From CAWAVN01 sp963825075 (lineage in GTDB: Bacteria; Planctomycetota; Planctomycetia; Planctomycetales; Planctomycetaceae): DNA of 64,000 bases. The notes beneath the pieces are model-generated. The model saw nothing but the letters and a program-made list of their open reading frames with translations, searched no databases and had not been told where the DNA came from. The number at the start of each line of letters is the position of its first letter. Positions within the stretch are counted from its first letter, which is position 1. The DNA lies in contig CAWGRX010000036.1 in the NCBI GenBank assembly GCA_963825075.1, positions 62,001 to 126,000 on the forward strand, read 5' to 3'. Shown piece after piece: positions 16,331-26,021 of this stretch. The translations under genes were made by a program, and so were the position numbers.

Positions 16331-16360
16331 CGGAAAGTTATGCTAACATTCAACTTTCCG
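16331..16360. promoter_or_regulatory. inverted repeat upstream of the SEC-C gene
   Basis: CGGAAAGTT (16331-16339) and AACTTTCCG (16352-16360) are perfect 9-bp arms separated by 12 nt that contain GCTAAC. It lies 106 nt before the SEC-C/TPR gene in the divergent region. It could be an operator or part of a promoter. Apart from this and the repeat at 16195-16217, I see nothing in the 366-nt gap. Confidence 0.4.
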
Positions 16361-16465
16361 TCGCCGGACGCCTCAAACATTCGTTTGCGGCGGTGCCAAA
16401 ACTCAGGAGCGGGGGCGGCGAGTGATTCACTCTACGGATAAAATACCAACTCAGGGATCGATCTG

Positions 16466-18625
16466 ATGCCAATTGACGCCTACGATCCATGTCCATGCGG
16501 GAGCGGCAAAAAGTTCAAGTTTTGCTGCGCGGCGGCCGCGGAAGAAATCGACAAAGTCCACAAGTACCAAGAGCACCGGCAAACGCAATCTTCGCTGCAA
16601 GTCCTGGATAAACTATTGGCCACAAAGCCCGAATTGGCTTGGGGTTACATCACCAAGGCCAGCATCCTTTTGAACGAGAGCGAATACACCGCGGCACGGG
16701 AAACGTTGATCCCGCTCCTTGAGAAATCTCCGGATCATCCGTTTGGGATTGCGCTGTATGCGACGGCGGCGTTCGCGAGCGCAGGCTACGAAATATCCAA
16801 GCCCGCCATCTACCGGGCCTTCCAGCGGTGCTCGTCCGCTTTTCCGGACATTGTCGGTTCGCTGTCGATGGGGATTGCGGCCTGGATGTTCGCCGCACGA
16901 AAATACATGGGCTGCCGGCAGTATCTGGGCCAGGCGATACGTCTGGTTCCGGATCAGGACAAACAAGATATTTTTCTCAGGCTGCTCGAATTCGACAGCA
17001 ACGGGGATCTGCCGTATCCGCTACGGAGCGTGCATTCCCTGGCCGCGTATGCCGGCCCCGAATCCGCCGCGCCGGAACTCAAAGAAGAAATCCAACGGCA
17101 GGTGCACCGGGCGGAATCACTGGTGGCGATCGGGTGTTTTGAACCGGCCGCCGACGCCTACCGGCATTTGGCCGAGCGCGATCCCGAAGCGGCGTCGCTC
17201 TGGCAAAACGCGGGATTCTGCGCGGCTTGGGACGGGAACGAAACGGCCGCAGCCGAGACCTTGCACCGGGCGGCGAAACTTTATCAAGATTCCGAAGCGG
17301 CCGTGGAGTGCGAAACGCTGGCCCAACTTCTGGATTTGAACCAGCCGGAGGCTCACGTTCCGGTCAATACCAAAAGTTATCGGGTCCGTTCGGTCGCCCG
17401 CGTGTTGACGCTCCTGGATCAAGAGCAGCGATTTGCCCGGCTGCCCGAACTCAATCAAAGTCGAAATGAATCAAAGGCGGTCGAATATGCGGTGCTGGAT
17501 CGGCTTCCCCTGCCCGAAGATCCCAACCTCTGGCCCGAAGCCGACGCCATCCCCAACTCGATCGCCCAGATCGGCGTTTTCTCGGAAGCCGAGTCCGGCA
17601 AACCGCAGGTTTTTCTGACCGGTTTGAACGGCGAACCATTTGATTCGGCCCGCGAGTTGTTTGAGTCGTTCGCCTCCGAACTGATCGAGTCCGCGGAACT
17701 TGAGGAAGACGAGCCGAGTTTTGGGATGGTCAAAGAGCTGGCCCCGATGCTATTCACGTGGCATTTCCCCAACAAAATGCCCGTCATTCGCCAAACCCAA
17801 CTGGAAGATCGCCGCTGGGAACAGAACATCCGGGACATTTGGCCGAACACGCCGCTCGAAGGCTTGGGCGGCAAAACGCCCAACGCAGCCCAAGGCGATC
17901 CCGCGCTGGAAATCCCTTTGCGGGCGGCGATTTTCGTGTTGGATGCGTTTTGCGAGCAGAATGGCCATTTGCTCGACGTTCCGGCTCTCTGCGAACAATT
18001 CGGCGTCGCCCCGCCCGCGCCCATCGATCCCCAGCCCGGCTTGCCGCTGCAATCGTTCTCCGCGATGCAGTTGCACCGGCTGAAAATTCCGGAGCTATCC
18101 GACGAACAATTGACTTACGTATTGAATCGGGTGATGCTGATTCACCACAGCCGATTTTTGCACGATGTGCTGCTCGAAGTGCTCTCCCGTCCGACTTGTG
18201 CGGAGAAGGTGAAGTCCGAACGGACTTACTTCACCCTGATGCAACTCGCCCAGCGCGAGGGCGACCGCGACGAAACCTACCGTTGGATTCAGGAAGGCCT
18301 CCGTCAGGTTCAAAACGAGGAGCATGCGTTTGAAAAAACCTTTCGCTGGGAACTCAGGGAATTAACGTTCCGCGCCGAAGACCCCGGCGATCCCAACCTG
18401 ATCCCTCTCGTCACCAAACTTGTTCGCAAGTACGCCAAAAAATTGCCTCAGTTTTTGAACCACATCGTCGCCGTGCTCGAAAGCTACGGCATCGAGCCGC
18501 CCGCAAACCTTGCCGAAATCGCGGCAGAAGAAACCGGCTCAGTCTCGACCGGCGGGATCTGGACTCCCGGCGAGGAATCTGAAGAAACCGTCCAAAAGAA
18601 AATCTGGCTCCCCGGCCAGAGCTAG
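16466..18625 (+). CDS. SEC-C motif and TPR-like repeat protein
   Basis: A 719-residue cytoplasmic protein. Residues 8-20 form a SEC-C zinc motif (CPCGSGKKFKFCC), as found at the C-terminus of SecA, here at the N-terminus. Residues about 35-310 are TPR-like helical repeats (LAWGYITKASILLNESEYTA, AADAYRHLAERDPEAASLW). The middle and C-terminal parts are unrecognised helical regions with an acidic tail. AGGGA precedes the ATG by 9 nt. It is followed by ribD after 30 nt on the same strand. SEC-C proteins usually bind zinc and ribosomal or SecB-like partners; the role here is unknown. Confidence 0.75.
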   Translation: MPIDAYDPCPCGSGKKFKFCCAAAAEEIDKVHKYQEHRQTQSSLQVLDKLLATKPELAWGYITKASILLNESEYTAARETLIPLLEKSPDHPFGIALYATAAFASAGYEISKPAIYRAFQRCSSAFPDIVGSLSMGIAAWMFAARKYMGCRQYLGQAIRLVPDQDKQDIFLRLLEFDSNGDLPYPLRSVHSLAAYAGPESAAPELKEEIQRQVHRAESLVAIGCFEPAADAYRHLAERDPEAASLWQNAGFCAAWDGNETAAAETLHRAAKLYQDSEAAVECETLAQLLDLNQPEAHVPVNTKSYRVRSVARVLTLLDQEQRFARLPELNQSRNESKAVEYAVLDRLPLPEDPNLWPEADAIPNSIAQIGVFSEAESGKPQVFLTGLNGEPFDSARELFESFASELIESAELEEDEPSFGMVKELAPMLFTWHFPNKMPVIRQTQLEDRRWEQNIRDIWPNTPLEGLGGKTPNAAQGDPALEIPLRAAIFVLDAFCEQNGHLLDVPALCEQFGVAPPAPIDPQPGLPLQSFSAMQLHRLKIPELSDEQLTYVLNRVMLIHHSRFLHDVLLEVLSRPTCAEKVKSERTYFTLMQLAQREGDRDETYRWIQEGLRQVQNEEHAFEKTFRWELRELTFRAEDPGDPNLIPLVTKLVRKYAKKLPQFLNHIVAVLESYGIEPPANLAEIAAEETGSVSTGGIWTPGEESEETVQKKIWLPGQS

Positions 18626-18655
18626 GCGCTTCCTCGCGCGAGAGTTGAATCACCG

Positions 18656-19819
18656 ATGACGATGCGGTTTGTTGATGACGCGTCGGCCATGTGCCGGGCG
18701 CTGGAATTGGCCCGGCGGGGCATCGGGTTCGTCGAACCCAATCCGCCGGTGGGAGCCGTGATCGTCGATGAGAACGGGCTGCTCCTCGGCGAAGGCTACC
18801 ACGAAAAATGCGGCGGACCGCACGCGGAAATCCACGCCATTCGCGAAGCCAGCGACCGAGCAAAAGGGGCCACGATTTATGTCACCCTGGAACCTTGTTG
18901 CCATTACGGAAAAACCCCGCCTTGCACGCGGGCGATTTTGAAGGCCGGCCTCAAGCGGGTGGTCGTGGGCACCACCGATCCCGCCCCGCATGTGGCCGGC
19001 GGAGGGATCCGGGAACTCCGCGAAGCCGGCATTGAAGTCGAAGTCGGCATTTTGGAAGACGCGGCGCTCCAGTTGATCGCCCCGTTTGCGATGTTATTCA
19101 CCCAAGGTCGGCCGTTCGTGCATGCGAAGTGGGCCATGACGCTCGACGGCAAAATCGCGAGCCGCTCTGGACATTCCCAGTGGATTTCGGGTCCGGCGTC
19201 CCGGCGGATCGTGCATAAACTTCGCGGCCAAATGGATGCGATCCTTGTTGGCGCGGGAACCCAGCGGGCCGACGATCCCCAACTCACCGCCCGTCCTACT
19301 GGCCCCCGCACACCGACGCGAATCGTGGTGGATCGGCTGGCGAAAACTTCCGTCTCCTCCCGGTTGGTGCAAACGCTTGAGGAAGCCCCAGTCCTAATCG
19401 CCGCGACGGACGAAGCCGACGCCCAAAACGCCGCCGCCTTGGAGCAAGCCGGCGTGGAGGTGCTCAGGTTACCGAAGTTAGAAAACTCAATGGTCGATGT
19501 CGCCGCGCTGCTCCGGGAACTGGGCCAAAAGCGGTTTACGAACGTTTTGGTGGAAGGGGGCGAAAAGCTTCTGGGAAGCTTTTTCGATGCCGGGCTGCTC
19601 GATGAAGTCCATGTATTTATCGCGCCCAAGATCGTCAGCGGCCTCGCATCGCCCACGCCGATGCGGGGTCTGGGATTGGAACGGATTCCCGCATCGGCCC
19701 AACTCACCGATCTGGAGATTCAAACGCTGGAAAACGACGTTTACATCCACGGGCGAATTCTCCATCCTCATATCCATTCCGCCGACTCCGCCCGTTCTAC
19801 AGAAACGCCAAGGGATTGA
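18656..19819 (+). CDS. ribD: bifunctional diaminohydroxyphosphoribosylaminopyrimidine deaminase/reductase
   Basis: RibD catalyses the second and third steps of riboflavin synthesis: deamination of the pyrimidine intermediate and NADPH-dependent reduction of its ribosyl group. The deaminase domain covers residues 1-150, with the zinc ligands HAE at 56-58 and PCCHYGKTPPC at 80-90. The reductase domain (about 155-387) starts at FVHAKWAMTLDGKIAS and contains LVEGGEKLLGSFF. Length 387 is normal. There are no other rib genes in the window. It lies 30 nt after the SEC-C gene and 6 nt before the metallophosphatase, so these three are likely cotranscribed. Confidence 0.95.
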   Translation: MTMRFVDDASAMCRALELARRGIGFVEPNPPVGAVIVDENGLLLGEGYHEKCGGPHAEIHAIREASDRAKGATIYVTLEPCCHYGKTPPCTRAILKAGLKRVVVGTTDPAPHVAGGGIRELREAGIEVEVGILEDAALQLIAPFAMLFTQGRPFVHAKWAMTLDGKIASRSGHSQWISGPASRRIVHKLRGQMDAILVGAGTQRADDPQLTARPTGPRTPTRIVVDRLAKTSVSSRLVQTLEEAPVLIAATDEADAQNAAALEQAGVEVLRLPKLENSMVDVAALLRELGQKRFTNVLVEGGEKLLGSFFDAGLLDEVHVFIAPKIVSGLASPTPMRGLGLERIPASAQLTDLEIQTLENDVYIHGRILHPHIHSADSARSTETPRD

Positions 19820-19825
19820 AGCCTG

Positions 19826-20515
19826 ATGCCTGACCGCACCATCGCCTTGGGCGATATTCACGGATGTCAAGTGGCACTCGAAAAACTGTTGGAGTCGCTG
19901 AAGATCCTCCCCGGCGATACGGTGGTCGTGCTCGGCGATGTGGTGGACCGGGGGCCGGGAACCAAACAGGCCATCGACATTTTGCTCAAGCTTCAAAAAT
20001 TCACGACGCTCGTGTTTCTCCTGGGGAACCACGAAGAAATGATGCTGCAATGTCGGGGCGGCAGCCGAATCGAGCAGGCTTGGCTGCGATACGGCGGTTG
20101 GGAGACGCTGGACTCCTACGGCGGCGGGTTCGGCCTGGTCCCCGAACCGCATTGGGACTTTTTGAAAACGGGCAAAAACTATTGGGAAACCGAATCCGAG
20201 ATTTTCATTCACGCGAACCTGGAACCGGGCGTGCCGCTCTCCGACCAATCGACCGAATGGCTGCGGTGGACCCGGCTCAGCGGAGAGGAAGCGCCCCGCG
20301 AATGCGGCCGCCGCGTGATTTGCGGTCACACCAATCTGACCCAAGGCGTGCCGCTGCTGATGGCAGGCTGGGTGTGCATTGACACGTGGTGCTACGGCGG
20401 CCAATACCTGACGGCGCTCGATGTCACGAACGATCTCGTGTTTCAAGCCAAACAGACCGGCGAAACCCGCGGCCCCGTTCCGCTCCTGGACATCGGCATC
20501 AATACGATGGACTAA
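19826..20515 (+). CDS. calcineurin-like metallophosphatase (PrpE/ApaH type)
   Basis: A 229-residue metallophosphoesterase with all core motifs: GDIHG at 9-13, GDVVDRG at about 37-43, GNHE at 67-70, and the C-terminal ICGHTN near residue 170. This subgroup includes bacterial serine/threonine protein phosphatases and diadenosine tetraphosphatases; the substrate cannot be told from sequence. It starts 6 nt after ribD and is probably cotranscribed. A Ser/Thr kinase is encoded at 5.9-7.8 kb, but there is no evidence for a pair. Confidence 0.88.
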   Translation: MPDRTIALGDIHGCQVALEKLLESLKILPGDTVVVLGDVVDRGPGTKQAIDILLKLQKFTTLVFLLGNHEEMMLQCRGGSRIEQAWLRYGGWETLDSYGGGFGLVPEPHWDFLKTGKNYWETESEIFIHANLEPGVPLSDQSTEWLRWTRLSGEEAPRECGRRVICGHTNLTQGVPLLMAGWVCIDTWCYGGQYLTALDVTNDLVFQAKQTGETRGPVPLLDIGINTMD

Positions 20516-20624
20516 AACCGAAGAGCCAAGGAGGGGGGCACCTCACCTCACAAGCGGACACTTCATCACACGACCTTCGCCGAGCGAACTGGGATCCGGT
20601 GATCTTTGCAGCCTGCACGTTTTC

Positions 20625-20653
20625 TTGACAGAATTCGCCTGGCCCAGTATGGT
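20625..20653 (+). promoter_or_regulatory. sigma-70-like promoter
   Basis: TTGACA (20625-20630) and TATGGT (20648-20653) are separated by exactly 17 nt. They lie about 40 nt before the GT87-like gene and in the correct orientation, within the 174-nt gap after the metallophosphatase. The -35 is perfect and the -10 matches four of six consensus positions. Confidence 0.5.
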
Positions 20654-20689
20654 TCCCCGCTGATTTGAAAGGGAACTTCAACGGATCGC

Positions 20690-22045
20690 GTGGCCCGCAT
20701 GATGTGGTTGACTCGAATGCGAAATGGGATCAGCCGATATTCGGAACGCCAGTGGCGACAGGTCGCGGCGGGGCTGATCGGCATCGTGGCCTTGATCCAA
20801 ATGGGCCGCGTGGTTGGGAAGGACCAGGGCGATTTTCATTTGCACTGGCGGTTCGGCGGCCGGCTCGCGGCGGGGATCTATCCCTATGACAAGAACGGCC
20901 TCGATCTGCCTTACCTGCCGTTCTGGGGCGTGGCTCATGTGCCGCTGTCCTATTTGCCGATGCGCGCGGCCCAGATTTGTCTTCTGCCGCTGTTTGCCCT
21001 GGCGGCGTTCGGATTGTTTTGGGTGCTCAGGCGGGTTTCGCAGCGGTCCTGGCCGGTGCCGGACCGCTACGCGTTTTGGGGCGTCGTTCTGACGATCGTC
21101 TTGGCCAGCCGATTTTTGGTCCGCGACATTCTGGAATGCGGCGTCAATCTGGCACTCGTCGCCTTGGCGTGGGGGGCCGTCTGGTGCTGGAGGCACCGGC
21201 GGGATGTGACGGGCGGTGGATTGTTGGGGTTTGCGATTGCGCTCAAGCTCACGCCCGCGTTGTTTCTGGCATGGTTCGTTTGGAAGCGGCAATGGAAAAT
21301 TGCGCTGGCCACGACGGTCACCGCGGCGGTGCTGTTTTTATCGCCGTTGTTGTTCATCGACGGGGCGACGTTTGTGGATGTGCATAAGGTGTGGTGGCAT
21401 CACGCCTCGCGGGGATTGCTCGCGGAAAATCCGGTCCAAGGCGTGTTGGGCGAGGAATCCATCCAAAACGTCTCGCTCCGCCCGGCGTTGGCTCGCTATC
21501 TGGTGCATTTGCCGGAAGGTCACAAGGCCCGCTTCGATCATCCCTGGTCTGTGCAGTTTCTGAACTTGTCGCCGCACGCGGCGGGTTGGGTCGTTCGCTT
21601 GTTGACTGCGGTGCTGGTGCTTTCGGTCGCCTGGCAATTTCGCCGGCCGGTCCGATCGCGAACGGACCGAGTTTTCCTGTGGGAAGCCGCGGCGGTTTCG
21701 GTGATGATCTTATTGCTCTCGCCGTTGACCTGGGGACAACACTGCGTGGGCGTGATCCCGGCGGTGTATTTTTTGATCCGCGAAGCCTTTTACCGCAGGA
21801 GTTGCTCGCGGCCCGGCCTGGTCGTGCTCGGGATGTTTTCGGTTTTCATCCTGCTTTTAAATCGCGGATTGATCGGCAAACAGGCGACGTATCTTCTCGA
21901 CAGTTATTACACCACCACCTGGTGCCTGGCGGCGGTCTTATGGCTGGTGCTCAGAAGCCATCAGCAGGAACTGTGGGGCCAAGCGGAACCAAGCATTCTG
22001 CCGCTGCGAAATCTCCAAGAGCCAACCCGGCGAAAGACGGCCTAA
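20690..22045 (+). CDS. GT87-family (DUF2029) polyprenyl-phosphate mannosyltransferase-like membrane protein
   Basis: A 451-residue polytopic membrane protein with about ten hydrophobic segments. The extracytoplasmic loop GDFHLHWRFGGRLAAGIYPY and the segment FWGVAHVPLSYLP match DUF2029/GT87 glycosyltransferases, where an early loop with acidic residues holds the active site and the sugar donor is polyprenyl-phosphate linked. The start is GTG 20690 or ATG 20699; neither has a strong ribosome site. It is preceded by a good sigma-70 promoter. Its stop overlaps the stop of the convergent ABC ATPase gene by three nt (CTAA). Confidence 0.75.
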   Translation: MARMMWLTRMRNGISRYSERQWRQVAAGLIGIVALIQMGRVVGKDQGDFHLHWRFGGRLAAGIYPYDKNGLDLPYLPFWGVAHVPLSYLPMRAAQICLLPLFALAAFGLFWVLRRVSQRSWPVPDRYAFWGVVLTIVLASRFLVRDILECGVNLALVALAWGAVWCWRHRRDVTGGGLLGFAIALKLTPALFLAWFVWKRQWKIALATTVTAAVLFLSPLLFIDGATFVDVHKVWWHHASRGLLAENPVQGVLGEESIQNVSLRPALARYLVHLPEGHKARFDHPWSVQFLNLSPHAAGWVVRLLTAVLVLSVAWQFRRPVRSRTDRVFLWEAAAVSVMILLLSPLTWGQHCVGVIPAVYFLIREAFYRRSCSRPGLVVLGMFSVFILLLNRGLIGKQATYLLDSYYTTTWCLAAVLWLVLRSHQQELWGQAEPSILPLRNLQEPTRRKTA

Positions 22046-22750
22046 CCCGCGGGACTGGTGAGTTCCTCCGCCGGTGCCGAAACCAATTTGCCGGCGCGGA
22101 TGGTTTCCACGCGGTGGGCGGTCTTGGCGGCTTCGGGGTCGTGGGTGACCATCAACACGGCTCCGCCGTTCTCGGCGAACCGCGAAAAATGCCCCAGCAC
22201 AATCGCCGCGTTTTCCTGATCGAGATTGCCGGTCGGCTCATCCGCCAGCAAGAGCGCCGGCCCGTTGAGGAGTGCCCGCGCGAGGGCCGTGCGTTGGCGT
22301 TCGCCGGTGCTGAGTTGGCCGGGGATGTGATGCTTGCGAGACTCCAAGCCGAACTCGGCGATCAATTCCGCCGCCCGTCCGCGAAGCGCGGATTCGTTGG
22401 ACGATTTAGGATCCGCCGCGAGCGAAGGCGCCAAGACGTTTTCCAAGACGCTCAAATATGGCACGAGGTGAAACTGCTGAAACACAAACCCCACCTGCTT
22501 GGCGCGGAACCTGGCCCGGCGGTCGGCGGGAAGTTCGTAGGGATTTTCGCCCGCAACGCGGACCGTCCCCGAATCGGGAGCCAACAAGGCCCCGGCCACC
22601 AGCAGCAGCGTGGTCTTGCCGCAACCGCTCGGCCCCTGCACCGCCACAAATTCGCCCCCATCCACATGCGAGCGAAACGCCATCCACCGCCCGCACCCGC
22701 TGCGAACCGGTCAGATACGTTTTGACAAGATTCTCAATTTCCAACAGCAT
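22042..22750 (-). CDS. LolD/MacB-type ABC transporter ATPase (frame-broken near N-terminus)
   Basis: The ATPase of the adjacent exporter. The N-terminus MLLEIENLVKTYLTGSQRVR starts at ATG 22750, 11 nt after GGGAG. Around 22664-22676 an extra G breaks the frame: without it, AVDGVSL runs on to HVDGGEFVAVQGPSGCGKTT. Walker A is GPSGCGKT, the signature LSTGERQR, Walker B ALLLADEP and the switch His in VTHD. Length after correction is about 235, normal for LolD-like ATPases. It is the last gene of a four-gene minus-strand cluster with a permease (23216-24551) and two exported proteins, and overlaps the preceding coiled-coil gene by 17 nt. Confidence 0.85.
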
Positions 22751-23162
22751 GAATCCAACCACTCCCAATTTTTGACTGCGTCAATTCGATGATTTCTTCC
22801 AGTTCTCGCAAATGCCGCTTTGCCATTTCTCTGTGTTTAAAGAACTTTTCCCGCAACTGGGCATCATGTTTCGCGACGTCGGCCGATTTTGCTTCTTGAA
22901 CTTTGATCTCCCGCCACTTTTTCAGGCTTTCGTTCTTCGCGTCGATTGCCTTTTGATACTGAATCAAAAGTTCCAGTCGCTGAACCCGCCGATGAAGTTG
23001 TTCCGACAATTCCTTAACCGCTTGGAGTTCGGTTTCGATTCTGGATTTGACTGTCGCCGCATCCTGGGAATTCGTTGGTTCTCCCGCATGGGAAAATCCG
23101 ATCGCACCAAAAGCCACCATCAAACAAATAGACGGAAACAGGATTGCTGAAGGGCGTGACAT
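22734..23162 (-). CDS. exported coiled-coil protein of the ABC exporter cluster
   Basis: A 142-residue protein starting at ATG 23162 with AGGAGT 7 nt upstream. Residues 1-27 are a signal peptide (ILFPSICLMVAFGAIGFSHA). The rest is almost entirely helical, charged and heptad-like (about 40-135: RIETELQAVKELSEQLHRRV, AQLREKFFKHREMAKRHL), typical of a periplasmic coiled coil. It lies between the permease and ATPase genes and overlaps the latter, so it is probably a periplasmic accessory of the exporter. No family recognised. Confidence 0.7.
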   Translation of the reverse strand: MSRPSAILFPSICLMVAFGAIGFSHAGEPTNSQDAATVKSRIETELQAVKELSEQLHRRVQRLELLIQYQKAIDAKNESLKKWREIKVQEAKSADVAKHDAQLREKFFKHREMAKRHLRELEEIIELTQSKIGSGWIHAVGN

Positions 23163-23215
23163 CTCGGGACTCCTTTCGATTTCTTCCAAACGAAACACGG
23201 AACGGGTCAAACGGG

Positions 23216-24551
23216 TCAATTCCCTTGAAGAATCACCGCGGGATCGTTGCGGGCGGCGGTGAGCGCGGGAAGCCAACTGGCGACCGCCGACAGCACCGGG
23301 GCTAAGAGCAGTGCGCTCGACGAGCAGCCCGGAGTTGAAGAGTTGGAATTGATTCCCCGCTTCGCCGCTGAACGCCGCTGTGATCGCCAGTCCCGCACCG
23401 TAGCCCAACACCGCTCCGATCAAACCGAGAATCACAGCCTTCCCCAAAAACAGGCCCATGATCTGTCCGGAGCGCCAACCGATGGCTCTCAAGATGCCGA
23501 TTTCCTCGGCCCGCTGCCGAACGTTCGCGAGCGAGAGGACCCCAATCCACACGCCGCACGCCACGAACACCAGAGGCGTCAACACCGCGGCGAGGTCTTC
23601 GTGCTGTTGGAGTTTCGCGAGTGCCGCCTTTTGGTTTTCCTCGGCGGCTTCCTTATTCTTCTCGGCGGCTTCTTTATTCTTCTTGGCGGTGGCTTTGGCC
23701 TGGTTCCGGGCGGCGGCCCGTGCGAGAGCCTGGCTGCCTCGCTCGACGACCTGCGTCCCCGGCAGCACCTTCGCGACCGCATCGCGGATTTCCCCCGCGC
23801 GGTCCGCCGAGGCACAGTTGCATTCGAGGGCCATAATCGCGGAGACCTCGTTCTGCATGCCCAGCATGTCCTGGGCTTCCTTGAGGTTGATCCACACCGT
23901 GCTGTCGGGCACATCGCCTTGCGGTTCTTGGATCTTGGTGATTTTGAAATCCCGGCCCATCAGCTTCACGGTTTGCCCTGTCGCCAGCTTCAACTGGTCC
24001 GCGATCTGATGGCCGACAATCATCGTGCCGGCGGGGACTTGTTCCTGCATCGGTTTTTTCGACGCCCGGTGAGCCTGCGGCACTTCGCCCTTCGTGCCGG
24101 TGAGCAGAATCTCAAAACCATTTTGCTCTTCCCAAGGGATGCGCTTCGTCACCACCGGCAACACGTGGTTGATGATCAAGAGATCCGAGTTCGCCAGTCG
24201 GCTCACGTTTTCCTCGTGAAACGTTTTCTGGGGCACGCCGGTGAGGTTCATCGCGTGCAGGTCTTCATCCTGGCTGAGGATCAAAATATTGAAGCCCAGG
24301 CCGAGCATGATCTTCCGCATCTCATCTTCCAGCTTCGCCCCGGCCTGTTTGAGTTCCTCGCTGGTCTTATCGAGATCTTGGCCGGTGGCGGCCAACTGCT
24401 CGCCGGCTACATCGGCCTTCAGTTTGTCGGCTTCGAGCAACGTCAACACGCCCGCCAAGGTGGCAATCGCCACGACCACAGACAACAACCCCATCACGAA
24501 ATTCAGCTTGCGGTGGGCAATCTCTTGCCAAATCATTCGCCAAATACTCAT
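23216..24551 (-). CDS. MacB/FtsX-like ABC permease (frame-broken near C-terminus)
   Basis: A FtsX-fold permease of about 445 residues. TM1 near 18-40 (VMGLLSVVVAIATLAGVL), a large extracytoplasmic domain (about 45-330), then three TM segments (LVFVACGVWIGVLSLANV, AVILGLIGAVLGYGAGLAI, ALLLAPVLSAVASWLPA). The extracytoplasmic domain contains an Ala/Lys/Glu-rich coiled coil before the second TM (about 278-315). At about 23305-23330 the frame breaks in VERTAL: the true end, APVLSAVASWLPALTAARND PAVILQG, is in the neighbouring frame and stops at 23216. Uncorrected, this frame would wrongly fuse to the downstream gene and end at 22734. Confidence 0.8.
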
Positions 24552-24596
24552 GGAAGTCGCCTCGTCACAAAGGAGGGATTTTGAAGGGAGGAGAAA

Positions 24597-25847
24597 TCAG
24601 GATTTCATAAAGAAAAAACTCGCCACGGCAATCCCCGCCGCCGCGACCAACAACGAAAGCACCGTGGTCATCATCACCCGCGAACCGACGGCCGGCTGGG
24701 ATTCCCCAGCCGCGTTGGTTGTTGTGGCAGAGACGGGTTTTTCCGCGGGCGTCGGCTTGTCTTTCTTGGTTTCGGTTTTGGCTTTTTCAGAATCGGGTTT
24801 CGCTTGACGGAGTATATCTTTCGTCACACTCGCGGAGACCGGGGCGAACACAGGCAACGGCGGCAGCGATTGATCAACGGGAATTTTCGATGTCACCAGA
24901 TGTTCCCAATCCGCCGCCAACAGCAAATCGGTGCCGGGGTTTCGCTGTTTGATCTGACAGGTGCACGGCCCAGTGAGGCTTTTGCACGCCGCCGAAATCT
25001 CGCTCTTGACGATCCCCTCGCCCACCAAGGCATAAAGCGCCCGCCCGCGGCCGAAGACGGGATACGCGATCGGCTTGCCCTTTTCGATCTCGCTTCGCAA
25101 GCTGGGCAGATCGGGATATTCCGGCTCGCTGTCCAGGAGCATCTCCACAAACCGGGCTTCCTGCGGGTCTTTTCGCGAGACTTTCAAGATCGAAAAATGT
25201 ATTTTGAGAGCCGCCTGATCGACGCTGATCAAGCCATCCGCCACATCCTGCGGGTCGGCGGCCGGAAGTTGCAGGCTCTTCTCGGCGAATTTCAGTTCGT
25301 TTTCGAGCGTGAAATAAGCTGCGGCGTCGGCTCTTTCGTTTCCGCTTTCCAGGAGCACCCACACCGCCGTGTCCCCTTTCAAAATCCGCCGGGCGATCTC
25401 CCGCCGTTTCGGGGAATCGAGCAAACGGTCGATCGATTCCTCCGTCGCTTCGCCGGCCCAGATGGTTTTGCCGATCGGGATCGACAACGGATACCGCAGC
25501 ACCAGCCAAGGCAGCGCCTCGGTGTTTTGCGACTTCCACAAGGCGAGATCTTCCTTGCCCTGCGGATCGGTCGGACTGAGAGCATCGAGATCAATCGGAA
25601 TCACCGTGACGTTCGCGGCGATCTTTCCCGCTTTGCCTTCGGGGCTCAAGCGATCCAAAAGCGATTGATCTTCAGGTGACAAAGCCCCTCGGTGGAAGAA
25701 CAACACCTGATACGGATCGGACCGCCATTGCTCCAAAGCATACCGAAACACAGGCACCGAGCAGGCCCGCCCAGTCGAAGCCATCAGCAAAAGGAAGAAG
25801 AGCGGAACGAGCCACTTCGCCAAGCGGGGAATCGAAAACAATCGCAC
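24597..25847 (-). CDS. exported, C-terminally membrane-anchored protein of the ABC exporter cluster
   Basis: A 416-residue protein with an N-terminal signal (LVPLFFLLLMASTGRAC) and a C-terminal TM helix (MMTTVLSLLVAAAGIAVASF), leaving most of it outside the cytoplasm. The N-terminal part (SVPVFRYALEQWRSDPYQVL, then VLFFHRG and PWLVLRYP) has a beta-alpha pattern reminiscent of a thioredoxin-like fold, with Cys in RACSVPVFRYALE but no CxxC there. A later CKSLTGPCTC cluster (about residue 290) may bind a metal or form disulfides. A Lys/Pro/Glu-rich linker (345-385) precedes the TM. It starts 46 nt upstream of the permease, with GGGAGAG as ribosome site, and is likely the first gene of the exporter operon. 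Function unknown. Confidence 0.7.
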   Translation of the reverse strand: MRLFSIPRLAKWLVPLFFLLLMASTGRACSVPVFRYALEQWRSDPYQVLFFHRGALSPEDQSLLDRLSPEGKAGKIAANVTVIPIDLDALSPTDPQGKEDLALWKSQNTEALPWLVLRYPLSIPIGKTIWAGEATEESIDRLLDSPKRREIARRILKGDTAVWVLLESGNERADAAAYFTLENELKFAEKSLQLPAADPQDVADGLISVDQAALKIHFSILKVSRKDPQEARFVEMLLDSEPEYPDLPSLRSEIEKGKPIAYPVFGRGRALYALVGEGIVKSEISAACKSLTGPCTCQIKQRNPGTDLLLAADWEHLVTSKIPVDQSLPPLPVFAPVSASVTKDILRQAKPDSEKAKTETKKDKPTPAEKPVSATTTNAAGESQPAVGSRVMMTTVLSLLVAAAGIAVASFFFMKS

Positions 25848-26021
25848 GTCTCTCTCCCGAATGGGTCTCTGGAAATTGACATTTTCGCGAGAAATCGCGA
25901 CGGTCTAATGAAATCCAATCCACATTCCTTACAGAGTAGGCTCTATGGGGCCGGGTTTCAATCATGCCGAACCGGTCCTCATCCAAAATTCAGGAACGCC
26001 CGTTTACGGAGATCACGAAAT

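Noticed and set aside
22734..24551. 605-residue fusion of permease and coiled-coil protein
   Set aside because: The apparent fusion is caused by a frame break near 23305-23330; the permease end and a separate start with AGGAGT at 23162 are both visible.
25885..25900. two TCGCGA palindromes before the exporter cluster
   Set aside because: They are too short to support an operator without comparison.
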